Shown here: positions 35,949 to 44,905 of the stretch, one piece after another
Numbering within the stretch: the first letter of the stretch is position 1
Layout of the letters: every line of letters begins with the position of its first letter
NCBI RefSeq assembly: GCF_019186805.1
Contig: NZ_CP066783.1
Location: forward strand, 1,045,501-1,109,500
DNA: 64,000 bases
Reading direction: 5' to 3'
Source of the DNA: Comamonas fluminis
GTDB lineage: Bacteria; Pseudomonadota; Gammaproteobacteria; Burkholderiales; Burkholderiaceae_C
Translations under genes and position numbers: made by a program
Notes under the pieces: generated by a model
Databases searched by the model: none
What the model was told of the DNA's origin: nothing
What the model saw: only the letters and a program-made list of their open reading frames with translations

Positions 35949-37607
35949 TCAGTTGACCATCATCTTGAATGGCCAGACATAGGCCTGCAGGGTCACAAAG
36001 ATTCCCATCAGGCAGGCCAGCGCAATCGAGTGGAAGAACACATAGCGCAGGATGTCGCCTTCGCGGTTGAACCAGCGGGTGGCAGTCGATGCAACCACGA
36101 TGGACTGCGCATCAATCATCTTGCCCATCACGCCGCCGGAGCTGTTGGCCGCGCCCATGAGGTTGGGCGACAGGCCGAGCTGGTCGGCAGCCACCTTCTG
36201 CATGCCGCCAAACAGCACGTTCGATGCGGTGTCGGACCCCGTCAGTGCCACGCCCAGCCAGCCCATCAAAGTGCCGAAGAAGGGGTAGAGCACACCGGTG
36301 TTGGCAAAGGCCAGGCCCAGTGTGGTGTCGGTGCCGGAGTAGCGTGTCAGCGTGCCCAGGGCCAGCATCAGCACAATGGTCATCAGCGAGTAGCGCACCA
36401 GCCACATGGTCTTGAAGAAGGTGCGAACAATGGCGACCGGGTTGTACTTCATCACAAAGGCGCTGACGATGGCGGCAAACAAAATGGCCGTGCCAGTGGC
36501 AGACAGCAGGTTCAGCGTATAGACCGCGCCTTCCTTGGTGGGCTGCTTGACCACGGGGGGCATTTTTTCGATCAGGTTATGCAGACCTTCCATGGGGAAG
36601 GCGGGCGCAAAGAGGCTGTTGAGCCAGGTCTTGACCGAGGGCAGGCCCCAGATAAAGACAAAGATCGACAGAATGATCCACGGCGTCCAGGCGGCAATCA
36701 GCGCAGAGCGGCTGTGCTGGACCACAGGCTGCGGCGGCTTGACTTCGGAAGCGCTGACATCCTTGCCGCGAATGGAGGCCGAAGTCCAGACCTTCTTGGG
36801 CTGCCAGACCCGCAGGAACAGCACCAGACTGATCATGGAGATGATGGCGGCAATGATGTCCACCAGCTCAGGCCCGATGAAGTTGGACACCAGATACTGG
36901 GGAATCGCAAAGGAAACACCGCACACCAGAATGGCGGGCCAGATTTCCAGCATGCCCTTGCGCCCGGCAAACGCCCAGATCAGCCAGAACGGCACCAGCA
37001 CCGAGAAAAACGGCAGCTGGCGGCCAATCATGGCGGTCACTTCCATCAGGTCGTAGCCATGCACTTTGGCCAGCGTGATGACAGGTGTGCCCAGTGCGCC
37101 GAATGCGACGGGGGCCGTATTGGCGATCAGTGACAGGCCAGATGCTGCTAGCGGCGAGAAGCCCAGCCCGATCAGAATGGCGGCCGTGACGGCCACGGGT
37201 GTGCCAAAGCCTGCCGCGCCTTCGAAGAAGGCCCCGAACGAGAAGGCAATGAGCAGCAACTGAATGCGGCGGTCTTCGGTAATGCCCGACAGTGAATCCT
37301 GCAGCACCTTGAAGCTGCCATTCTGCTCGGTCAGCTGGTGCAGGAAGATGATGTTCAGCACGATCCAGCCAATGGGCAGCAGGCCGGTGAAGCCACCGAA
37401 CAGGGCGGCGCGGCCCGCCATATCGGCTGGCATGTTGTAGACAAAGACTGCAATCAGCAGGGCTGCAATCAAGCCAGCGCCTGCGGCAAAGTGGGCTTTC
37501 ATGTGCAAAAAGCCCAGGCCAACCAGCATCACCACGACAGGAATTGCCGCAAGCAATGTGGATAGCCACATATTCGATAGAGGGTCGTAAACCTGTTGCC
37601 AGACCAT
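35949..37607 (-). CDS. second L-lactate/glycolate permease family protein
   Basis: This 552-aa member of the LctP family is clearly more distant from E. coli LldP than the gene at 33938. It begins MVWQQVYDPLSNMWLS, with an AGGAGA ribosome-binding site. It keeps the signature blocks [55 protein letters not shown] and SGGVMGKMIDAQSIVVA. A long loop around residues 270-300 differs from the paralogue. It may carry a different 2-hydroxy acid. It is head-to-head with another FMN hydroxyacid dehydrogenase gene, which suggests a matched uptake and oxidation pair. Confidence 0.92.
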   Translation of the reverse strand: MVWQQVYDPLSNMWLSTLLAAIPVVVMLVGLGFLHMKAHFAAGAGLIAALLIAVFVYNMPADMAGRAALFGGFTGLLPIGWIVLNIIFLHQLTEQNGSFKVLQDSLSGITEDRRIQLLLIAFSFGAFFEGAAGFGTPVAVTAAILIGLGFSPLAASGLSLIANTAPVAFGALGTPVITLAKVHGYDLMEVTAMIGRQLPFFSVLVPFWLIWAFAGRKGMLEIWPAILVCGVSFAIPQYLVSNFIGPELVDIIAAIISMISLVLFLRVWQPKKVWTSASIRGKDVSASEVKPPQPVVQHSRSALIAAWTPWIILSIFVFIWGLPSVKTWLNSLFAPAFPMEGLHNLIEKMPPVVKQPTKEGAVYTLNLLSATGTAILFAAIVSAFVMKYNPVAIVRTFFKTMWLVRYSLMTIVLMLALGTLTRYSGTDTTLGLAFANTGVLYPFFGTLMGWLGVALTGSDTASNVLFGGMQKVAADQLGLSPNLMGAANSSGGVMGKMIDAQSIVVASTATRWFNREGDILRYVFFHSIALACLMGIFVTLQAYVWPFKMMVN

Positions 37608-37803
37608 GAGTGTGTCTCCTCTTTGTAGTGGTGACAGCGATGGTGGTCCCCGGCTCAGGCTTGCTTACCTAGCATTAGCCCTTGCTTGACGGCTGGTTTA
37701 GAAAATTTCAAACGAGACATAAATCACTTCAAACCAGATTGAAGCCCAGGCTCCGGTGCAGAGGGCTACCATCGGAGCCAATTCCAATATCAAGGCAAAT
37801 GCT

Positions 37804-38982
37804 GTGAGCGACCTTTCCAAAATCACCTGTATTGAAGATCTTCGTGTGGTGGCCAAGCGCCGCGTGCCGCGCATGTTCTATGACTATGCGGATTCGGGCT
37901 CGTACACCCAGGGCACGTACCAGTCCAACGAAGATGACTTCCAGAAGATCAAGCTGCGCCAGCGCGTGGCGGTGAATATGGAAGGCCGCAGCACCCGCAC
38001 CACCATGATTGGCAACGATGTGGCCATGCCTGTGGCCATTGCGCCCACAGGCCTGACCGGCATGCAGCATGCCGATGGTGAAATTCTGGGCGCCAGGGCC
38101 GCCAAGGCCTTTGGTATTCCGTTCACGCTGTCCACCATGAGCATCTGCTCGCTGGAAGACATTGCCCAGCATACCGATCGCCACCCCTTCTGGTTTCAGC
38201 TCTATGTGATGCGCGACAAGGCTTTCATGGAGCGCCTCATCAACCGCGCCAAGGAAGCTAACTGTTCGGCGCTGGTGGTGACGCTGGACTTGCAGATACT
38301 TGGCCAGCGCCACAAGGACATCAAGAACGGCCTGTCTACCCCGCCCAAGCCCACGATTGTCAACATGATCAATTTGGCCACCAAGCCGCACTGGTGCCTG
38401 GGCATGCTGGGTACCAAACGCCGCACCTTCGGCAATATCGTCGGCCATGTGGATGGGGTGGGCGATGTGTCCTCGCTGTCGTCGTGGACGGCTGACCAGT
38501 TCGATCCCACGCTCAACTGGAGCGATGTGGAGTGGATCAAAAAGCTCTGGGGTGGCAAGATCATTCTGAAGGGCGTGATGGATGCCGAAGACGCACGCCT
38601 GGCGGCGCAAAGCGGCGCGGATGCGCTGGTGGTCAGCAACCACGGCGGTCGTCAGCTCGATGGTGCGCCTTCGTCCATCGCGGCGCTGCCCTCGATTGCC
38701 GAAGCTGCAGGCAAGGATATTGAAGTCTGGATGGATGGCGGCATTCGCAGCGGTCAGGATGTGCTCAAGGCTCGGGCGCTGGGCGCGCAGGGCACGATGA
38801 TTGGCCGCAGCTTCCTCTATGGTCTGGGCGCTTATGGTCAGGAAGGTGTGAGCAAGGCCTTGCAGATCATTCACAAGGAACTGGACACCACCATGGCCTT
38901 CTGCGGCCACACCAATATCAACAACGTGGGACGCGAGATTCTGCTGCCGGGCACCTATCCCAAGCCGTTTGAGCAACTCTGA
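37804..38982 (+). CDS. FMN-dependent alpha-hydroxy-acid dehydrogenase (lldD paralogue)
   Basis: This 392-aa flavoenzyme is of the lactate/glycolate/mandelate oxidase family. I place the start at GTG 37804, which has AAGG eight bases upstream and gives MSDLSKITCIEDLRVVAKRR, the usual beginning of this branch. A GTG at 37756 would add 16 residues. Family features are VAIAPTGLTGMQHADGE, PFWFQLYVMRD and [11 protein letters not shown] with catalytic H280. A 15-residue insertion (HVDGVGDVSSLSSWTAD) corresponds to the variable membrane-binding loop. Substrate may be lactate or another 2-hydroxy acid. It is divergent from the second permease gene across a 196-bp shared promoter region. Confidence 0.92.
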   Translation: MSDLSKITCIEDLRVVAKRRVPRMFYDYADSGSYTQGTYQSNEDDFQKIKLRQRVAVNMEGRSTRTTMIGNDVAMPVAIAPTGLTGMQHADGEILGARAAKAFGIPFTLSTMSICSLEDIAQHTDRHPFWFQLYVMRDKAFMERLINRAKEANCSALVVTLDLQILGQRHKDIKNGLSTPPKPTIVNMINLATKPHWCLGMLGTKRRTFGNIVGHVDGVGDVSSLSSWTADQFDPTLNWSDVEWIKKLWGGKIILKGVMDAEDARLAAQSGADALVVSNHGGRQLDGAPSSIAALPSIAEAAGKDIEVWMDGGIRSGQDVLKARALGAQGTMIGRSFLYGLGAYGQEGVSKALQIIHKELDTTMAFCGHTNINNVGREILLPGTYPKPFEQL

Positions 38983-39001
38983 ATTTCATAGCTGCCAGCG
39001 C

Positions 39002-39031
39002 AAGCCAGTCCTATGAAGGGCTGGCTTTTTT
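39002..39031. terminator. bidirectional hairpin terminator, repeat-derived
   Basis: The stem AAGCCAG..CC / GG..CTGGCTT is followed by six T on the plus strand. It lies after the hydroxyacid dehydrogenase gene, next to a CATAGCTGCCAGCGCAAGC motif that resembles the dispersed repeats, and between converging genes. Confidence 0.8.
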
Positions 39032-39040
39032 ATTGAAAAG

Positions 39041-40027
39041 TCAGGGCTGAAACTGCTGGCGGTAGGCTGTGGGTGCAAGCCCGTATCCCGCCTTGAAACG
39101 CAGGCGCAGATTCATGGCGGACTGAAACCCCGTCTGCGCTGCAACCGCTTCCATGGATAAGGCCGTGCCCTCCAGCAAGCGCGCAGCCAGCGCCAGTCGC
39201 TGATGCAGCAACCATTGCAGCACGCTGGTGCCAGTAGCACGCTGAAAGTTGCGCGTAAAGCTGCGGCGGCTCATGGCTGCGCGGGCGGCCAGAGAGTCGA
39301 TGCTATGGCTTTCATCCAGGTGCACCTGAACCCAGCTCAGCAACTGCTGTATGCGCTCGTCCGATGCAGCGACAGGCAATGGCTGGTCCACAAACTGAGC
39401 CTGCCCGCCCGCACGGTGTGGCGCCAGCACCAGTCTGCGCGCCACGCGGTTGGCCACTTCAGCGCCGTACCAGCGGCGCAGCAAATGCAGGCAGCAATCG
39501 AGGCTGGCAGCGGTGCCTGCAGAGGTGACGACCGAGCCCTCATCAACGTAGAGCACATCGGGGTCAAAGTGCAGCGCGGGGAACATGCGGGTGAAGTGCG
39601 CGACCCAGTGCCAATGCGTGGTGGCGGTTTTGCCGTTCAGCAGGCCTGCTGCGGCCACCACAAAAGCGCCAAGGCACAAGCCCACGATCAGCGCCCCGCG
39701 AGCATGTGCGCTGCGCAAGGCATTGAGCAAAACATCGGGCGGGGTGACCTCAGGCTGATGCCAGCTGGGCACGATGATGACATCGGCATGGCGCAGTGCA
39801 TGCAGGCCTGCAGTTGCTTCTATATGAAAGCCTGCCGATGTTCTCAGAGGGCCCTTTTGCCAGGCGCAAACCTGTAGCTTGAAAGGCGCCACATCCTGGC
39901 TTCTGAGGCCTTCTCCCAGCACCAGACAAGGTGCAGACAGATGAAACGGACTGATTCCATCAAACGCCAGAATGCAGATATTGCGCGGCGCAGCATCTGA
40001 ACTTCGGGTGTGGATGGCTTTTTTCAT
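39041..40027 (-). CDS. GlxA-type AraC-family regulator with DJ-1/PfpI domain
   Basis: This 328-aa transcription factor has an N-terminal DJ-1/PfpI-like (class I amidotransferase-fold) domain (residues about 15-200). Its nucleophile-elbow segment is GLCLGAFVVAAAGLLNG. A C-terminal AraC double helix-turn-helix follows (residues about 225-325; SIDSLAARAAMSRRSFTRNF and EAVAAQTGFQSAMNLRLRF). It is divergent from the cysteine hydrolase gene, with 106 bp between the start codons, so that gene is the likely target. The inducer is unknown. Confidence 0.92.
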   Translation of the reverse strand: MKKAIHTRSSDAAPRNICILAFDGISPFHLSAPCLVLGEGLRSQDVAPFKLQVCAWQKGPLRTSAGFHIEATAGLHALRHADVIIVPSWHQPEVTPPDVLLNALRSAHARGALIVGLCLGAFVVAAAGLLNGKTATTHWHWVAHFTRMFPALHFDPDVLYVDEGSVVTSAGTAASLDCCLHLLRRWYGAEVANRVARRLVLAPHRAGGQAQFVDQPLPVAASDERIQQLLSWVQVHLDESHSIDSLAARAAMSRRSFTRNFQRATGTSVLQWLLHQRLALAARLLEGTALSMEAVAAQTGFQSAMNLRLRFKAGYGLAPTAYRQQFQP

Positions 40028-40133
40028 ATTGGCCTGATTTTATCGAACAATGATATTCAGGCCACTGGTGATGAAGCGCCCGGAATTTCAGAATGACTTC
40101 CAGCCTGATGACGCAGGCATAAAGGAAATTCAT

Positions 40134-40766
40134 ATGACTGAAACGACAAAGCGTGCACTGGTGGTGATCGATGTTCAGAACGAATATGTGACTGGCGGCT
40201 TGCCGATAGAGCATCCGCCGGTGCAGGATTCCCTCAGGCGCATTGGCCTGGCGATGGAAGCCGCGCATCAGGCGGGCATTCCCGTCATCGTGGTGCAAAA
40301 CCGTGCACCCGTGACAGCACCGCTGTTTGCCGTTGAGTCAGAGGGCTGGCAGCTGCATGAGGTGGTGAGCAGCCGTCACCGCGATCACTATGTGGAAAAA
40401 ACGCTGCCTGGTGCATTGGCGGAAACGGATATCGCACGCTGGACGCGACAGCGCGGCATCAACACTCTGAGCTTGCTGGGCTATATGACGCAAAACTGCG
40501 TGGCCTCCACCGCGGTAGAGGCCCTGCATCAGGGCTTTGCAGTGGAGTTTCTGGAGGATGCATCCGGCACGGTTTCTTATGCCAACGCACAGGGCAATGT
40601 CAGTGCGCAGGAGATGCACCGCGTTTACTGCACGGTGCTGCAATCGCGCTTTGCAGCGGTCTGCACAACCCGGGACTGGATTGACAGCCTGAAGAGCGGC
40701 AATGCACTGCCACGTTCGACCATCTATCACTCACATGCCGATGCCATGAAGCAGGCAGATGTCTGA
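40134..40766 (+). CDS. isochorismatase-like cysteine hydrolase
   Basis: This 210-aa hydrolase of the isochorismatase/nicotinamidase superfamily starts at the ATG at 40134 (AAAGGAA upstream). The catalytic Asp is in ALVVIDVQNEYVTGG, the Lys probably in HYVEKTLPGA, and the Cys in YMTQNCVASTAVEALHQG, all as expected. The substrate cannot be told from sequence; amides of small acids are typical. Divergent control by the GlxA-type regulator is likely. Confidence 0.9.
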   Translation: MTETTKRALVVIDVQNEYVTGGLPIEHPPVQDSLRRIGLAMEAAHQAGIPVIVVQNRAPVTAPLFAVESEGWQLHEVVSSRHRDHYVEKTLPGALAETDIARWTRQRGINTLSLLGYMTQNCVASTAVEALHQGFAVEFLEDASGTVSYANAQGNVSAQEMHRVYCTVLQSRFAAVCTTRDWIDSLKSGNALPRSTIYHSHADAMKQADV

Positions 40767-40920
40767 GATTGATTGTGAAGATGAAGCCCGCAGTGGATGG
40801 CACGACGATTGCGGTGCTGCGCGGGCACGTCCTACACGTAAGTCCACACTTGCGTTTCTAGACTGTGCGGTCTTGGTCATCGCTTGATGGCTGCTTGAGC
40901 CCATTCTTAGGAGGACAGAT

Positions 40921-42027
40921 ATGTTGGATTCCCTGATTAGTGATGTTGGTTCGCGCCTCGGTCTGGGTGACCAGGCAAGACCGCTGATTCAAATGCTGCT
41001 GGGCCGGATCACCGATCCGGCTGCTGGCGGGCTGGGCGGCTTTCTGGACAAGTTCCGCTCCGCTGGTCTGGGCGACATGGTCAACAGCTGGCTGGGCACG
41101 GCATCAGCGCCGGTGGTGCCCAGCACGGCGCAGGTGGAGTCTGCCTTTGGGGATGGCGGCAGCTTTCTCTCGAAAATCGCATCGACTCTGGGCCTGCCCT
41201 ACGACAAGGTGGGCACCGCTGTGGCGGCGCTGATTCCCATGCTGATCTCCAGACTCACCCCGGGCGGAAGCATTCCGGCGGCGCTGCCGCCAGAGTTTGC
41301 CGGGCTGGCCAGTGAGGGGCGTTCCCTGCTGGGAATTGGGGCGGCAGGGTTGGGCGCTGCAACCGCTGCCGCCAGTGCAGGGGCGGCGCGCGTTGGCAGT
41401 GCAGCATCCGCGGCGGCTGCACCTGTTGCTGCGTCAGTCAGCGGCGGTGGCGGTATCGGCAAATGGCTGCCATGGATTATTGGCGCTTTGGTGGTGATTT
41501 TCGGCATCAGCTATTGCTCCAAGAACAAGGACGCAGCGCCTCAGCCCGCTCCGGCAAGCACACCCGCACCCGAACCTGCACCCGCGCCACCAGCACCAGC
41601 ACCAGCACCAGAGCCCGCGCCTGCTCCTGAACCTGCTCCCGCCGCTACACCTGCACCGGATGCCGCAGCGCCCACGGGCGCAGCTGTGCAAGATGGCGTG
41701 GATCAAGGCGTGCCGCTGCTGCGCGTGTTCTTTGATTCGGGGAAAATTGAAGTTGCGCCAGAGTTTGCGGACAAGTCCAAGGCTTTGGTGGATTACCTGA
41801 AGGCCAATGCGGATGTGAAGGCCGTGATCTCCGGCTTCAACGATCCGACGGGGGATGCAGCGAAGAATGCCGAGCTGTCCAAGCACCGCGCTCAGGCCGT
41901 GCGTGCCGCACTGGTTCTGGCCGGTGTGCCAGAGGATCGCACCACTCTGGAAAAGCCTGCGGAGGCTTCCGATACCGGCGCCAACAATGCAGCTTCGCGC
42001 CGCGTTGATGTGATGGTGCGCAAATAA
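40921..42027 (+). CDS. DUF937/YidB-like protein with C-terminal OmpA domain
   Basis: This 368-aa composite protein has an AGGAGGA ribosome-binding site. Residues 1-135 are a DUF937/YidB-like helical domain (MLDSLISDVGSRLGLGDQ..., GLPYDKVGTAVAALIPMLISRL). An Ala/Gly-rich stretch and one transmembrane helix follow (WLPWIIGALVVIFGISY, around residues 181-197), then a Pro-Ala-Glu linker of about 60 residues and an OmpA-like peptidoglycan-binding domain (LLRVFFDSGKIEV..., LSKHRAQAVRAALVLAGV..., ASRRVDVMV). With no signal peptide, the DUF937 part should be cytoplasmic and the OmpA part periplasmic. It would bridge the inner membrane and the cell wall. Its role is unknown. Confidence 0.87.
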   Translation: MLDSLISDVGSRLGLGDQARPLIQMLLGRITDPAAGGLGGFLDKFRSAGLGDMVNSWLGTASAPVVPSTAQVESAFGDGGSFLSKIASTLGLPYDKVGTAVAALIPMLISRLTPGGSIPAALPPEFAGLASEGRSLLGIGAAGLGAATAAASAGAARVGSAASAAAAPVAASVSGGGGIGKWLPWIIGALVVIFGISYCSKNKDAAPQPAPASTPAPEPAPAPPAPAPAPEPAPAPEPAPAATPAPDAAAPTGAAVQDGVDQGVPLLRVFFDSGKIEVAPEFADKSKALVDYLKANADVKAVISGFNDPTGDAAKNAELSKHRAQAVRAALVLAGVPEDRTTLEKPAEASDTGANNAASRRVDVMVRK

Positions 42028-42045
42028 GCGGGCATCGCCGCCCAT

Positions 42046-42079
42046 GAAAAAAGCCAGGCAGTCAATGCCTGGCTTTTTT
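42046..42079. terminator. bidirectional terminator between the OmpA-domain gene and nhaA
   Basis: The stem AAGCCAGGCA / TGCCTGGCTT is flanked by A-run and T-run, so it can serve both converging genes. Confidence 0.92.
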
Positions 42080-42106
42080 GTTTCGGCCTGATTTTTCGAC
42101 GCTCTA

Positions 42107-43507
42107 TCAGCGGTCTGTAATCCTGCTGCGGGCCATCACACCAAACAGCAGGCCAGCGATCGCAGCAATGGCGGACGCACTCAGAATGCCCAGCTTGGCT
42201 GCGCCCAGCAGATTGGCGTCTTCAAAGGCAAGCCCACCCACGAAAATTGCCATGGTGAAGCCGATACCGGCGAGCAGGCCCACCAGCAGCACGCCATGCC
42301 AGTTCAACCCTGCAGGCAGGCTGCACAGGCGAGACTTCACGGCCAGCAAGGTGGCCAGGAAAATACCCAGAGGCTTGCCCAGCACCAGCGCAATCATCAC
42401 GGCCCACATGGCTGTTTGCGGCGCGGAGGATTGCAGATCTGTGCCGCTGAACTGAACACCTGCATTGGCCAGCGCAAACACGGGCATCACACCAAACGAT
42501 ACCCAGGGGTGCAGCAGCATGGGCAGGCGCAGCGCAGGCGCAAGCAGGTCGCGCTGGGCAGACTGCACGGCACGCAGCTGTTGGTGCACCTGCTGTGCAT
42601 CGGGCTCCGGTTGTGCCAGTTGGGTCTGAGCGCTTTGCAGCGCCTGCTGCGCCGTGGCCATTGCGGGGCGGCTGGATGGTCGCATCAGCACAGGCGTCAT
42701 CAGGCCCAGCACAACGCCTGCCAGCGTGGGATGCGCACCGGTCTTGAGCAGGCCAAACCACAGCACCGCACCCGGCAGCACATACAGCAGCGCGGAGGCA
42801 ATGCCCATGCGGTTGAACAGCAGCACCAGCAGCACGCCTGCACCAGCAATCACAAAGCCCATGGCTTGCAGGCCGCCGGAGTAGAAGAAGGCAATGATGA
42901 GCACGGCCACGATGTCATCAATGATGGCCAGCGCCAGTAAAAAGATGCGCAGTGAGGCCGGAATATTGCGGCCCAGCAGTGCCAGCACACCCACGGCAAA
43001 TGCAATGTCTGTCGCCGTGGGAATGGCCCAGCCGTTGAGCAGTGTCCTGTCGCCGCCAATCAGCGCTACATAAAGCAGTGCGGGCACCACCACGCCGCCA
43101 ATGGCAGCGATCAGTGGCAGGCTGGCCTGGCGAAAACTGGCCAGAGCGCCATCATGCAATTCACGGCGAATTTCCATGCCCACGACCAGAAAAAACACGG
43201 TCATCAGCACATCGTTGACGATGAAGTGCAAGTCGGTGCTGAAGCTCCACGGCCCCAGTGTCATGGCGACCGGCGCATGCCAGGCAGTGAAATAACTGGC
43301 CGCCCAGGGAGAGTTGGCCCAGATCAGTGCTGCAGCGGCGGCCAGCATGAGCACCATGCCGGCAAACGATTCGATATGCAGCAGGTGCGCGATCTTTTCC
43401 TGCACACGTTCGGTGGCGGCTTGCAGGGCGGGAATGTGAGGCTGATTTTGAGGGGCGTGAGCGGGTGCAGAGGGCGCAGGGGCCTGCACAGTGTTTTGTG
43501 GGTCCAT
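42107..43507 (-). CDS. nhaA: Na+/H+ antiporter NhaA
   Basis: This 466-aa secondary antiporter expels sodium in exchange for protons and controls pH and salt tolerance. I start at 43507 (MDPQNTVQAPAPSAPAHAPQ); the frame to 43630 is not convincing. The family's unwound helix and ion site are visible: NDVLMTVFFLVVGMEIRREL, PTATDIAFAVGVLALLG and ALAIIDDIVAVLIIAFFY with the Asp pair. A charged insertion of about 45 residues between helices (around 290-335, STQTAQQALQSAQTQ-like) makes it longer than E. coli NhaA (388 aa). It is a single-gene unit. Confidence 0.94.
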   Translation of the reverse strand: MDPQNTVQAPAPSAPAHAPQNQPHIPALQAATERVQEKIAHLLHIESFAGMVLMLAAAAALIWANSPWAASYFTAWHAPVAMTLGPWSFSTDLHFIVNDVLMTVFFLVVGMEIRRELHDGALASFRQASLPLIAAIGGVVVPALLYVALIGGDRTLLNGWAIPTATDIAFAVGVLALLGRNIPASLRIFLLALAIIDDIVAVLIIAFFYSGGLQAMGFVIAGAGVLLVLLFNRMGIASALLYVLPGAVLWFGLLKTGAHPTLAGVVLGLMTPVLMRPSSRPAMATAQQALQSAQTQLAQPEPDAQQVHQQLRAVQSAQRDLLAPALRLPMLLHPWVSFGVMPVFALANAGVQFSGTDLQSSAPQTAMWAVMIALVLGKPLGIFLATLLAVKSRLCSLPAGLNWHGVLLVGLLAGIGFTMAIFVGGLAFEDANLLGAAKLGILSASAIAAIAGLLFGVMARSRITDR

Positions 43508-43862
43508 GTGTCGAGTGGTGATGCAGTCGCTGGCAAGCTGTGCCTGATCTGTGCGCGAGAAAAGACTCGCATGCAGCACAAAATGCGGAGCACGACTGGC
43601 GCGCTGGCGGCCCGACCTGCGCATGAACATTCACCTGCCATCGCCACCTTGCGTGACGGGCACCCGGTTCTAATTTTACTGAATTCATCTTTAACAGTGA
43701 TGAACGTTGGTTATTTCTGTCAATACAGCACTCATCGTGAATGACTGGGATTTGCTTCGCAGTCCGCGTCAGCGTGGCTGATGCAGCCGCACCGCACGAA
43801 TTGCGTGCGCGGCGGCTGGGTGGCGCCGCTATGCTGCGTGAATTCAAGAATGAAGGCTGCGC
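43508..43862. other. 355-bp divergent gap between nhaA and the DMT gene
   Basis: No gene is seen. The centre (43670-43745) is AT-rich and must carry the two divergent promoters. It holds a small inverted repeat, TTCATC-TTTAACAGT-GATGAA (43684-43704). It also holds TTGACA on the minus strand (43719-43724), a possible -35 for nhaA without a good -10 at the right distance. The DMT gene has only a weak AAGG ribosome-binding site. Confidence 0.5.
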
Positions 43863-44795
43863 ATGTCGGGTGTTGGAACGGAATATCTCTGGGTGTTTGT
43901 GGTGCTGTTTGCGGCGGCTGCGCAGACCGTGCGCAACACGGCGCAGCGCTCGCTGACGGCGCAGGTGGGCACCTTGCCTGCCACGCTGGTGCGTTTTCTG
44001 TACGGCCTGCCTTTTGCCGCCATCTATCTGCTGGCGCTGTATGCCCTTGGTGATGGGCGCCAGAGCCTGCCACAGTTTTCGTGGGCCTATCTGGGCTGGA
44101 TTGCACTGGGTGCTTTTTTTCAGGTAGCAGCTACGGCGGCTTTGCTGGTGGCGATGAAGGAGCGCAATTTCGCCGTGGCGGTCACTCTGTCCAAGACCGA
44201 GGTGCTGCAGGTTGCTCTTTTTGCATCTATTTTTCTGCATGAGCTGCCTACGCCGCTGGCGCTGCTGGCCATGGTACTGGCCACGGTGGGCGTGCTGATG
44301 CTTTCACTGCCGCCGCGCGGGCAGATCTTCACGCTGTCGGCCTGGGCCAGCAAGTCATCCATTTACGGTTTGATCTGCGGCGCCTGCTTTGCGCTGGCCA
44401 CCATCGGCTTTCGCGGTGGTGCGGTAGAGCTTGGCAGGCTGGGCGTGACTTCGCCCTGGCTGTCGGGAGCCTGGGGCGTGCTGATTGCGCAGACCATGCA
44501 ATCCATTGGCATGGGGGCGTGGATTGCCAGGACGAATGAACAAGGGCTGCGCCCCATCTTCAGAGCCTGGCGCATTTCGCTGGTGGCGGGCAGCATGGGG
44601 GCTGCCGCGTCGCTGGCATGGTTCACGGCCTATGCCATGCAGGGCGCGGCGCCGGTGCGCACGCTGGGCATGGTGGAGGTAGTTTTCAGCTACATCGTCT
44701 CGCGCCGCGTCTTTAGCGAAAAGCTCTCCTTGCCCGAAAAGCTGGGTATGGCGCTGATGATGGCCGGGCTGGTGCTGATCTGTCTGCAGCTCTGA
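43863..44795 (+). CDS. DMT-superfamily (EamA) transporter
   Basis: This is a 310-aa, 10-TM drug/metabolite transporter. It shows the two-repeat layout, with RNTAQRSLTAQVGTLPATLVRF in TM1-2, a VAVTLSKTEVLQVALFASIF helix, and a final VVFSYIVSRRVFSEKLSLPEK before the last helix, all typical for the family. The substrate is unknown. The gene is transcribed alone and ends in a palindromic repeat. Confidence 0.88.
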   Translation: MSGVGTEYLWVFVVLFAAAAQTVRNTAQRSLTAQVGTLPATLVRFLYGLPFAAIYLLALYALGDGRQSLPQFSWAYLGWIALGAFFQVAATAALLVAMKERNFAVAVTLSKTEVLQVALFASIFLHELPTPLALLAMVLATVGVLMLSLPPRGQIFTLSAWASKSSIYGLICGACFALATIGFRGGAVELGRLGVTSPWLSGAWGVLIAQTMQSIGMGAWIARTNEQGLRPIFRAWRISLVAGSMGAAASLAWFTAYAMQGAAPVRTLGMVEVVFSYIVSRRVFSEKLSLPEKLGMALMMAGLVLICLQL

Positions 44796-44802
44796 TTTTG
44801 AG

Positions 44803-44878
44803 AGCTGCTTGCGCACAACTTCATTCGTATTCGGTTGGGTTTATCTATGAATGCCAATGAATACATACGCAAACAGCT
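44803..44878. repeat. palindromic repeat after the DMT gene
   Basis: The outer arms AGCTGCTTGCG (44803-44813) and CGCAAACAGCT (44868-44878) pair with one wobble. The inner arms CGTATTC and GAATAC also pair. The same outer arm starts the 748-832 element. It probably forms a long hairpin in either transcript. Confidence 0.65.
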
Positions 44879-44905
44879 TCTGAATCAGTAGCGCTCTGAC
44901 CTGCT

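Noticed and set aside
33233..37133. Long plus-strand frames (791 and 495 aa) across lldR, lctP and the second permease
   Set aside because: They are antisense to highly conserved transporters; composition is that of a shadow with many His, Gly and Gln.
37608..37803. LldR-type operator in the divergent gap of the second lactate pair
   Set aside because: No TTGGT..ACCAA palindrome exists there; only short A/T-rich stretches are seen.
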